Shown piece by piece: positions 1 through 5,416 of a stretch of 5,967 nt of DNA; positions within the stretch are counted from its first letter, which is position 1, and every line of letters starts with the position of its first letter. The stretch lies in NCBI GenBank assembly GCA_949427775.1, contig CASQEL010000140.1, positions 1 through 5,967 of the forward strand, given 5' to 3'. The DNA is from an uncultured Desulfovibrionaceae bacterium (lineage in GTDB: Bacteria; Desulfobacterota; Desulfovibrionia; Desulfovibrionales; Desulfovibrionaceae). Under the pieces are notes generated by a model, which saw only the letters and a program-made list of their open reading frames with translations, did not search any database and was not told where the DNA came from. The position numbers and the translations under genes are program-made.

Positions 1-1
1 C

Positions 2-101
2 CGCTCCGGCATGGTACAGCGCAAACAAATTGCGCTTGTGCCTTCGCGGCGGTCGTCTGCTCTCGCAGTCGGCAGAGCATTTTCAAAAGGAAAATGCTCT
101 A
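2..101 (+). repeat. Left arm of a 100-bp inverted repeat flanking ugd
   Basis: This segment is the reverse complement of 1451-1550 at 88 of 100 positions without a gap (hand alignment). It can form three adjacent stem-loops: I at 8-42 (outer GGCA/TGCC, inner AGCGCAA/TTGCGCT), II at 52-73 (closing on CTGC/GCAG with a TCTC loop) and III at 74-100 (11-bp perfect stem). Mismatches between the arms are at 14, 15, 26, 28, 38, 53, 56, 63, 87, 88, 89 and 98, which are loop, unpaired or wobble positions. Its inner edge includes the ugd stop codon at 99-101. The outer edge lies next to the window boundary, so the repeat could extend beyond what is visible. Confidence 0.9.
74..100 (-). terminator. Stem-loop at the 3' end of ugd, possible terminator or mRNA 3' end
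   Basis: AGAGCATTTTC (74-84) and GAAAATGCTCT (90-100) form an 11-bp perfect stem with a 5-base loop. In the ugd transcript the hairpin starts within the TAG stop codon. No T-tract follows the stem on the minus strand, so it is not a textbook intrinsic terminator. It may stabilise the 3' end or terminate weakly. It is stem-loop III of the left repeat arm, and the same hairpin lies upstream of ugd at 1452-1478, so it may be part of the repeat and not evolved as a terminator. Confidence 0.35.
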
Positions 102-1430
102 GACCCCGCGCCCCACGCAAAAATATGCGAATCCCCGCTCCGCCATACGCTGCGGCGAATACAAGTTGCGTCCGTCGAACAGCAAAGGAGCAGTCAGCAA
201 CTCACGGATTTTCGCAAAGTCAGGGTTGCGGAACTGATTCCATTCCGTAGCCACCAGCAATGCCTGGGCCCCCTGACAGGCCGCATATTGATCAGCCACG
301 ATTTCCACCAGGGCGTTGTCTTTGAGCAGACGGGCGGCATTCTTGTCAGCCACGGGATCATAAGCCCGCACACGCATGCCATGCTCCGTCAAATCCTTGA
401 TGATGGACAGAGCCGCGGCTTCGCGCATGTCGTCGGTATTGGCCTTGAAGGCCAATCCCCACAATGCAAGAGTCTTTCCTTCAACCCCTCCCTGGGGTGC
501 GAAATATTCACGGATGCGCAACGCCATGGAACGCTTCTGGCGCGCGTTGACCGACTCCACGGCATTCAGCAGTTCCGGCGTCGTGCCCGCATTACGCGCG
601 GTGTGGATGAGCGCCTTTACATCCTTGGGGAAGCAGGAGCCGCCGTAGCCCAGGCCGGGGTAGATAAATTGATAGCCGATACGCGAATCAGAACCGATGC
701 CCATCCGCACATCCCGCACATCAGCACCGACCCGTTCGCAAATAGTGGCGATCTCGTTGATGAAGGATATTTTGGTAGCCAACATGCAGTTGGCCGCATA
801 TTTGGTCATTTCAGCGCTGCGCACGCCCATGACGATAAGCTTTTCGCGTGTCCGGGCAAAAGGAGCGTAAATCTCGCGCATCATGGCGGCGGCGCGCTCG
901 GAATCCGTGCCGACCACGACGCGATCGGGCTTCATGAAATCCGCAATAGCGTCCCCTTCCTTAAGAAATTCGGGATTGGAAACCACATCGAACGGAATAG
1001 TCACGCCGCGAGCGGACAACTCCTCTTCAATAATGCCTCTTACTCGATCCGCGGTGCCGACAGGGACAGTCGACTTGTCCACGACCACCAATTCGTGCTG
1101 CATGGAGCGTCCGATTTCCCGGGCCACCTGCTCCACATACGACAAATCGCAAGAACCGTCATCTTGAGACGGCGTTCCCACACAAATAAATGCAAACTCG
1201 GCATGCTGCAATCCTGCCGGCAAATCCGTTGTAAATTTCAAACGGCCATCGGCATGGCTCCGCTGCACCATGGGTTCCAGCCCAGGCTCAAAAATATGCA
1301 CCGAGCCGTTGTTCAACTTTTCCACCACCGTCGGGTTGACGTCCACACAGGTTACAGTGTTGCCCATCTCTGCAAAACAGGCGGCGCTCACCAGGCCGAC
1401 ATAGCCGGTTCCCACGATACAGATATTCAT
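99..1430 (-). CDS. ugd: UDP-glucose 6-dehydrogenase
   Basis: A 443-residue cytoplasmic enzyme that oxidises UDP-glucose to UDP-glucuronate with two NAD+. The product feeds capsule, exopolysaccharide or LPS sugars. The N-terminal Rossmann domain has GTGYVG at residues 7-12 and Asp30 as the likely NAD ribose ligand. VDKSTVPVGT is at 118-126 and NPEFLKEG at 152-159. The central domain has MTKYAAN around Lys210 and Asn214. The catalytic cysteine is Cys266 in GYGGSCFPKD, and the C-terminal UDP-binding domain has FKANTDDMREA at 329-338. Length matches the family and all expected catalytic residues are present. The ATG at 1430 is preceded by an AAGGTGA Shine-Dalgarno site (1434-1440) and the protein begins right at the Rossmann strand, so the start is secure. 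ugd is separated from ftsZ by a terminator and its own candidate promoter, so it is probably not part of the division operon. It is bracketed by a 100-bp inverted repeat whose left arm provides its TAG stop codon. Confidence 0.97.
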   Translation of the reverse strand: MNICIVGTGYVGLVSAACFAEMGNTVTCVDVNPTVVEKLNNGSVHIFEPGLEPMVQRSHADGRLKFTTDLPAGLQHAEFAFICVGTPSQDDGSCDLSYVEQVAREIGRSMQHELVVVDKSTVPVGTADRVRGIIEEELSARGVTIPFDVVSNPEFLKEGDAIADFMKPDRVVVGTDSERAAAMMREIYAPFARTREKLIVMGVRSAEMTKYAANCMLATKISFINEIATICERVGADVRDVRMGIGSDSRIGYQFIYPGLGYGGSCFPKDVKALIHTARNAGTTPELLNAVESVNARQKRSMALRIREYFAPQGGVEGKTLALWGLAFKANTDDMREAAALSIIKDLTEHGMRVRAYDPVADKNAARLLKDNALVEIVADQYAACQGAQALLVATEWNQFRNPDFAKIRELLTAPLLFDGRNLYSPQRMAERGFAYFCVGRGV

Positions 1431-1450
1431 ATATCACCTTCATGTTGTTT

Positions 1451-1550
1451 TAGGGCATTTTCAGGTTGAAAATGCTCTGCCGACTGCGGGAGCAGGCGGC
1501 CGCCGCGAAGGCATAAGCGCAATGTATTTGCGCTGTTACATGCCGGAGCG
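1451..1550 (-). repeat. Right arm of the 100-bp inverted repeat flanking ugd
   Basis: Reverse-complement partner of 2-101 (88 of 100 identical). The matching stem-loops are I at 1510-1544, II at 1479-1500 and III at 1452-1478. The inner edge lies 10 bases from the ugd Shine-Dalgarno site, so the arm occupies most of the presumed ugd leader. Stem-loop III has one G-T pair (1454 with 1476) where the left arm has A-T. The outer edge is sharp on this side: similarity to the left arm stops at 1551, although the left arm is cut by the window just beyond that point. Confidence 0.9.
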
Positions 1551-1560
1551 AACGTATCTT

Positions 1561-1590
1561 CCACTTTGACTTTTTACAAAGTCAAAGTGG
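1561..1590. repeat. 13-bp perfect hairpin in the ftsZ-ugd spacer
   Basis: CCACTTTGACTTT (1561-1573) and AAAGTCAAAGTGG (1578-1590) are perfect reverse complements around the loop TTAC. The hairpin sits 10 bases outside the right repeat arm and just downstream of the candidate ugd promoter, so it would be in the 5' leader of the transcript. No T-tract follows on either strand, which argues against an intrinsic terminator. It may be a regulatory or stabilising leader structure, a binding palindrome, or an outer part of the repeat element. Confidence 0.7.
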
Positions 1591-1611
1591 ATCTGCTTCA
1601 AGAAAGTTTTT

Positions 1612-1641
1612 ATACTAATCCGGAAAATGCCTCTGCGTCAA
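1612..1641 (-). promoter_or_regulatory. Candidate sigma-70-type promoter for ugd
   Basis: On the minus strand, TTGACG (1636-1641, five of six consensus bases) is followed after 18 bases by TAGTAT (1612-1617, four of six). TATAAA at 1609-1614 is an overlapping alternative -10 but would give a 21-base spacer. The site lies downstream of the ftsZ terminator and upstream of ugd, where a separate promoter is expected. Transcription would start near 1605 and give a leader of about 175 bases containing the 1561-1590 hairpin and the whole right repeat arm. The evidence is consensus matching only. Confidence 0.4.
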
Positions 1642-1704
1642 TCCCGTAACTGCACGTGTTCCGCACTGATGACGGATTTTGTCTCGTTCACTCTTGAAAC
1701 GCAC

Positions 1705-1728
1705 AAAAGGCCACCTGAGTGGCCTTTT
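1705..1728 (-). terminator. Intrinsic terminator after ftsZ, potentially bidirectional
   Basis: AAAAGGCCAC (1705-1714) and GTGGCCTTTT (1719-1728) form a perfect 10-bp stem around a 4-base loop. The stem has a GC-rich core, and the arms end in A-runs and T-runs on both strands, so it could work in either direction. It lies about 150 bases downstream of the ftsZ stop codon and probably ends the division operon before ugd. Confidence 0.8.
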
Positions 1729-1735
1729 GGCGGGC

Positions 1736-1769
1736 TTTTTCAGAACCGGAGAGGCGTGGTCCTGAAAAA
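1736..1769. repeat. Secondary stem-loop next to the ftsZ terminator
   Basis: TTTTTCAG (1736-1743) pairs with CTGAAAAA (1762-1769). A short inner ACC/GGT stem extends it after one mismatch. For ftsZ transcripts it precedes the stronger hairpin at 1705-1728, so it could be a first, weaker 3' structure. No function can be assigned from sequence. Confidence 0.45.
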
Positions 1770-1834
1770 AGGTAGGCACAGAATCACCTGCGGACAACTC
1801 CGGTGGGGAACGATCCGGCCGCGGGGATCCCTGC

Positions 1835-1864
1835 CCGGCTGTCATTCATCGTGAATGACACCGG
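1835..1864. repeat. Hairpin immediately downstream of ftsZ
   Basis: TGTCATTCA (1840-1848) and TGAATGACA (1852-1860) are a perfect 9-bp inverted repeat around TCG. CCGG/CCGG (1835-1838 and 1861-1864) extends it past a single bulged C. It begins 11 bases after the ftsZ stop codon. No T-tract follows on the minus strand, so it is more likely an mRNA 3'-stabilising structure than a terminator. Confidence 0.55.
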
Positions 1865-1875
1865 ATGTGCGGAAA

Positions 1876-3195
1876 TCAGTCGGCCTGACGCCGAATGAAC
1901 GCCGGCATTTCAAATTCTTCCTCATCAAAAATAAAATCTTCTTCACCCGGCGCATGCACATGCCGACGGGGTTGTCCCAACGCTTCACGCTTCCGGACAA
2001 AGGGCGGCAATTCGCTCTTGTCGTCATACCACCGTTCCACTTGTCCTCGGCGGTTGGAACGTCCTCCCAGGGGCGCTGCCGGAACGACATCCATATCCTG
2101 CTGCACGGGCATGGGCTGCGGTTGACGTCGCAGGCCCTGCGAAGGCACCGCCGCCCCAGGCCCCGGCTGGCGGAACGATGTCACCGTGGCAGTGGGGGCA
2201 GCGGCGGCGGGCACGGGCACGGCAGTTTCCTGCGGTTCAATACCTGTGGCGATGACGGTAATGCGCAATTCCTCGCCCACGTTTTCATCAAAAACCACAC
2301 CGAAAATGATATTGGCGTCGGGATGGGCTGCCTCGGAAATAATACTACCGATTTCGTCAATCTCGTCTCCGGAAATATCCATGGATGCCGTGATGTTATA
2401 GAGAACAGCCTTGGCTCCTTCCAGAGAAACGTCTTCCAGCAGGGGGCTCATGATGGCACGCTGGGCGGCCTCGCGGGCGCGGTTTTCACCCGTGGAGATG
2501 CCGGTGCCCATAAGAGCGAGCCCGGACTCGCTCATGACTGTGCGCACGTCGGCAAAATCGAGATTGATCAACCCTTCTTCCATGATCACGTCAGAAATAC
2601 CTTTGACGGCATAAAAGAGCACGTCATTGGCTTTTTTCAACATTTCGGTGAAGGGAGCTTTTTTGGGCGCAAACGCAAGCAAGCGATCATTGGGGATGGT
2701 GATCAGGCAGTCCACATGCTCCTTGAACTCCATCAACCCCGCTTCGGCAGCCGCGCGGCGCTTCGCGCCTTCAAAACTGAAAGGTTTGGTCACCACGCCC
2801 ACGGTGAGCGCTCCCATTTCCTTGGCGGCCTGGGCGATCACCGGCGCGGCGCCGGTGCCTGTTCCGCCTCCCATCCCCGCCGTCACAAAGACCATATCCG
2901 CATCCTGCAAGGCGTCGCGAATGCCGGACACGCTTTCCAGGGCCGCCTCCCGCCCCACCTGAGGATTGGCGCCCGCCCCCAGTCCTTTGGTGAGTTTCTC
3001 TCCCAACTGGACCTTGCATTCGGCCGTGCTTTTGTTCAACGCGTGCAGATCCGTATTCGCACAAACAGAACTGACGCCGCGCAAACCTGAAGTGATCATA
3101 TTCTGCACAGCATTGCCGCCGCCGCCCCCGACGCCTACCACCTTAATTTTGGCGTTACTTGCAAAAGTCAGGGGTTCGATTCCCATAATTTCCAT
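1876..3195 (-). CDS. ftsZ: Cell division protein FtsZ (tubulin-like GTPase)
   Basis: A 439-residue GTPase that polymerises at midcell into the division ring and recruits the divisome. The GTPase domain spans about 15-210, with the glycine-rich GVGGGGGNAV at 21-30 and the tubulin signature GGGTGTG at 109-115. The T7 synergy loop NLDFADVR at 211-218 carries Asp213 and Asp216, which complete GTP hydrolysis in the next subunit. The C-terminal tubulin-like domain ends near 320. It is followed by a Pro/Ala/Gln-rich disordered linker, a basic and acidic tail, and the terminal peptide EMPAFIRRQAD (429-439), which binds FtsA in this family. A similar peptide, ELPPFVRKRE, occurs in the linker at 395-404. 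An in-frame ATG at 3252 would add 19 residues but lies inside ftsA. The ATG at 3195 has an ideal Shine-Dalgarno site and is preferred. ftsA ends 40 bases upstream, consistent with one operon. Confidence 0.98.
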   Translation of the reverse strand: MEIMGIEPLTFASNAKIKVVGVGGGGGNAVQNMITSGLRGVSSVCANTDLHALNKSTAECKVQLGEKLTKGLGAGANPQVGREAALESVSGIRDALQDADMVFVTAGMGGGTGTGAAPVIAQAAKEMGALTVGVVTKPFSFEGAKRRAAAEAGLMEFKEHVDCLITIPNDRLLAFAPKKAPFTEMLKKANDVLFYAVKGISDVIMEEGLINLDFADVRTVMSESGLALMGTGISTGENRAREAAQRAIMSPLLEDVSLEGAKAVLYNITASMDISGDEIDEIGSIISEAAHPDANIIFGVVFDENVGEELRITVIATGIEPQETAVPVPAAAAPTATVTSFRQPGPGAAVPSQGLRRQPQPMPVQQDMDVVPAAPLGGRSNRRGQVERWYDDKSELPPFVRKREALGQPRRHVHAPGEEDFIFDEEEFEMPAFIRRQAD

Positions 3196-3201
3196 GTGCC
3201 T

Positions 3202-3206
3202 CTCCT
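3202..3206 (-). promoter_or_regulatory. Shine-Dalgarno site of ftsZ (decides the start)
   Basis: The minus strand reads AAGGAGA here, with the AGGAG core 6 bases from the ATG at 3195. It favours this start over the in-frame ATG at 3252, which would overlap the ftsA 3' end. Confidence 0.85.
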
Positions 3207-3235
3207 TCAAACGTTTAACCCTGCCCGCCAGGGTT

Positions 3236-4468
3236 CTATGAAATATCAGCAAACCATTTTTTCATCCGGGAAAGCACGCCGTTAAACATGCCCGATTCCC
3301 TGTTGGTGAACTTTTTCTGTCCCTGGTTTTCCTTTTCGGCGCCATACCGCAGCAATCCCACGGCTGTTGCGAATTTGGGACTGTTCACCACGTCCTTGAG
3401 GCCCCCCACATTGCGCGGATAGCCGATGCGGGTAGGGAGATTGAAAATCTGCTCTCCCAATTCCTGGCATCCTTCTATCAGAGCCGTGCCGCCCGTCAGC
3501 ACAACTCCCGCACCTATGAGATCCTTATATCCGGACCGTACCAATGTTTGATCCACAAGGTAAAGTATTTCTTCCATACGCGGCTCACAGATTTCCGCCA
3601 ATACCTGACGGGAAAGTCTGCGAGGCTCGCGTCCTCCGACACTGGGGACTTCAATAAATTCGTCGGTACGCACCATATCGGAAAGCGCGCAACCATATTT
3701 AAGCTTGATCTTTTCCGCCGAAGCCATAGGCGTCCGCAGACCGAAAGCGATATCATTGGTCAGATTCTGCCCGCCCAAAGCCAGCACCGCCGTGTGCTTG
3801 ATGGCGTCATTGGCAAAGACGGCAATATCCGTCGTGCCGCCGCCCAGATCCACCAGAGCCACGCCGATTTCCCGCTCTTCCTCGGTCAGTACCGCCTTGG
3901 CCGATGCCAACGATTCCAGAGCGATGTCGGAAACCTCAAGTCCGCTTCGGTGACAGGAACGCACAATATTCTGTGCAGAGGAAACCGCGCCTGTCACGAT
4001 GTGCACCTTGACCTCCAGGCGCACCCCGGCCATACCCAGCGGATCCGCGATACCCCGCTGATCGTCCACAATATATTCCTGCGGCAGGATATGAATGACC
4101 TCTCGATCGGCAGGAATGGCCACGGCGCGTGCCGCGTCAAGCGCGCGCTCGATATCCCGCTGGGCCACTTCTCCGCCTTTGACCGCGATCACGCCATGGC
4201 TGTTGATGCCCATGATATGGCTGCCCGCGATGCCTACATAGACGGCGTGTATTTCACATCCGGCCATAAGTTCGGCTTCTTCGAGTGCTTTGCGGACGGA
4301 CTGCACGGTCTGTTCGATATTGACCACTACCCCCTTGCGCAATCCCGTAGAGACGCTCGTGCCGATGCCCACGACCTCAACGAGACCGGCATCGCCGAGT
4401 TCGCCGACCACTGCGCAGATTTTTGTAGTGCCGATATCAAGGCCGACAATCAGTTCAGACTTGCTCAT
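3236..4468 (-). CDS. ftsA: Cell division protein FtsA (actin-like membrane anchor of FtsZ)
   Basis: A 410-residue actin-family ATPase that binds the FtsZ tail and tethers the ring to the inner face of the cytoplasmic membrane. Phosphate-1 motif GLDIGTTK is at 9-16, phosphate-2 motif VDLGGGTTD at 206-214, and the adenosine motif LTGGTALIEG at 324-333. The region between about 85 and 165 corresponds to the FtsA-specific 1C (SHS2) domain involved in self-interaction and recruitment of later proteins. The C terminus, MFNGVLSRMKKWFADIS (394-410), reads as the amphipathic membrane-targeting helix, with a variable charged stretch before it. Length is usual for the family. The ATG at 4468 has a CAGGAG Shine-Dalgarno site six bases away (4475-4480). 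An AT-rich 87-base gap lies upstream, which could hold a promoter for ftsA-ftsZ. Nothing appears missing. Confidence 0.97.
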   Translation of the reverse strand: MSKSELIVGLDIGTTKICAVVGELGDAGLVEVVGIGTSVSTGLRKGVVVNIEQTVQSVRKALEEAELMAGCEIHAVYVGIAGSHIMGINSHGVIAVKGGEVAQRDIERALDAARAVAIPADREVIHILPQEYIVDDQRGIADPLGMAGVRLEVKVHIVTGAVSSAQNIVRSCHRSGLEVSDIALESLASAKAVLTEEEREIGVALVDLGGGTTDIAVFANDAIKHTAVLALGGQNLTNDIAFGLRTPMASAEKIKLKYGCALSDMVRTDEFIEVPSVGGREPRRLSRQVLAEICEPRMEEILYLVDQTLVRSGYKDLIGAGVVLTGGTALIEGCQELGEQIFNLPTRIGYPRNVGGLKDVVNSPKFATAVGLLRYGAEKENQGQKKFTNRESGMFNGVLSRMKKWFADIS

Positions 4469-4544
4469 GAATCACTCCTGGAACGTACAAAACTTCGCTG
4501 TGCCGCAGAGCATCACCCGAGGTTCGAAATACTATAGCACACTT

Positions 4545-4575
4545 ATTATATAATACTAGCGTTCAGGCTCTTCAA
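4545..4575 (-). promoter_or_regulatory. Candidate promoter for ftsA-ftsZ at the end of ftsQ
   Basis: On the minus strand TATAAT (4545-4550) is a perfect -10 match. TTGAAG (4570-4575, four of six) lies 19 bases upstream, inside the last codons of ftsQ. A second possible -10 is the extended form TGCTATAGT (4531-4539), which lacks a recognisable -35. The TATAAT sits in the 12-base perfect palindrome TATTATATAATA (4544-4555), which could also be an operator. The gap is clearly more AT-rich than its surroundings and is wide for an otherwise tightly packed cluster. Transcription would give a leader of about 70 bases before ftsA. Confidence 0.4.
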
Positions 4576-5416
4576 TGGCGGTAATAACCCAAACATTTCC
4601 GTCCGCGGCCCGTACCTCCCGCACAATCCCCAACTCATTTCTCCGAGCCAGATCACCCAAGGTGATGCCGAGACGGTCAAGATTGCCTCTCCAGTCGTCC
4701 GTGGCGACGGAAAGACGCATATCGCGATCTTCAAGATATAATTCCACCCCGCGCCCGGGACTGATGTTGATGCCGGAGACGGCGCCGAACTCCACAGGGA
4801 GCTGTCCGTCCTGCAGATCTTTTATAAATTCACCGAGTCTGTGCAACACATCCTCGGTCCCGGGCTCCACTTCCAACGTCGGCAATGAGAGAAAGTGCGC
4901 ACTTTCCACAGGAGCAATAATGGCGCCCTGCGTATCGGCGTAATATAAAACCCCGTCCTTGCGTATCCAGAAGGAAGGAGTACGTTCCCGCAGCTTAATC
5001 ACAAACCGATCCGGCAACAGCCGTTTGACCGAAACTTCCTCCACCCACGGCGAACTGAGCAGGGATCTTTCCACTTTGGCGATGCTCACGGCCAGACTGT
5101 TTTCACCGATCGCAAGCCCGGCCAGTTCCAATACCATATCCCGCGTCATGCGGACATTGCCCGTCACGTCCACATGTTTGGTGGCAAAAAACGGACTGGT
5201 CGTAGCAAATCTGTATAAACGCAATGTTCCCACGCAGAGCGCCAACAGCAACGCCGCCCCTACGACAGCGCATACGATAATTCCCAGCACCCCTTTGAAA
5301 TTGCGCGCGGCAGGCAAAACAAACCTGAGGCTCCGCAAACGAGGGACCGATGACTTGCCGGTGCTGGAGTATGTATTCCGCGCACTTCGTTTTCCCTTGT
5401 TCAATTTGAGGGCCAC
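4556..5416 (-). CDS. ftsQ: Cell division protein FtsQ (POTRA-domain divisome protein)
   Basis: A 286-residue bitopic inner-membrane protein of the FtsQLB complex, which links the FtsZ/FtsA ring to periplasmic septal peptidoglycan synthesis. The first ~40 residues are basic and cytoplasmic (many Lys and Arg). A single hydrophobic segment follows at about 42-64 (VLGIIVCAVVGAALLLAL). The periplasmic part starts with a POTRA domain at about 76-145, including SPFFATKHVDVTGNVRMT and SSPWVEEVSVKRLLPDRF, and continues as a beta-rich domain (to ~280) with WIRKDGVLYYADTQG. The start is GTG at 5416, overlapping the murB stop region by 16 bases. Only a weak GGA-type ribosome site is visible, so translation is probably coupled to murB. 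A TTG at codon 5 is a less likely alternative. The position between murB and ftsA, plus the topology, supports the call although FtsQ sequences are poorly conserved. Confidence 0.93.
   Translation of the reverse strand: MALKLNKGKRSARNTYSSTGKSSVPRLRSLRFVLPAARNFKGVLGIIVCAVVGAALLLALCVGTLRLYRFATTSPFFATKHVDVTGNVRMTRDMVLELAGLAIGENSLAVSIAKVERSLLSSPWVEEVSVKRLLPDRFVIKLRERTPSFWIRKDGVLYYADTQGAIIAPVESAHFLSLPTLEVEPGTEDVLHRLGEFIKDLQDGQLPVEFGAVSGINISPGRGVELYLEDRDMRLSVATDDWRGNLDRLGITLGDLARRNELGIVREVRAADGNVWVITAIEEPER

Noticed and set aside
30..1469. A 479-codon open frame on the + strand opposite ugd
   Set aside because: It is the shadow of ugd on the other strand. It has no recognisable domain, runs through the repeat arms, and ugd has full family motifs.
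1621..1646. Possible third, degenerate copy of the flanking repeat
   Set aside because: GAAAATGCCTCTGC resembles part of stem-loop III with one inserted base, but similarity fades within about 15 bases and could be chance.
1615..1854. Small open frames on both strands in the ftsZ-ugd spacer (about 75 codons)
   Set aside because: Both run through the terminator hairpin, lack a convincing ribosome site and have no protein-like pattern.
1855..3090. A 411-codon open frame on the + strand opposite ftsZ
   Set aside because: Its composition (rich in His, Arg, Gly) is typical of antisense translation of a GC-rich gene, and it shows no domain. ftsZ is unambiguous.
3114..3134. GC-rich low-complexity run of cgc/ccg units
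   Set aside because: It encodes the glycine-rich nucleotide-binding loop GVGGGGGNAV of FtsZ, so the repetition is explained by the protein.
3196..3252. Longer FtsZ with 19 extra N-terminal residues from the ATG at 3252
   Set aside because: The extension overlaps the ftsA 3' end and is unlike FtsZ N termini, while the ATG at 3195 has a strong Shine-Dalgarno site.
5401..5416. Overlap of murB and ftsQ as a possible frameshift
   Set aside because: Both frames are complete and motif-bearing up to the overlap. Short overlaps with a GTG start are ordinary translational coupling.
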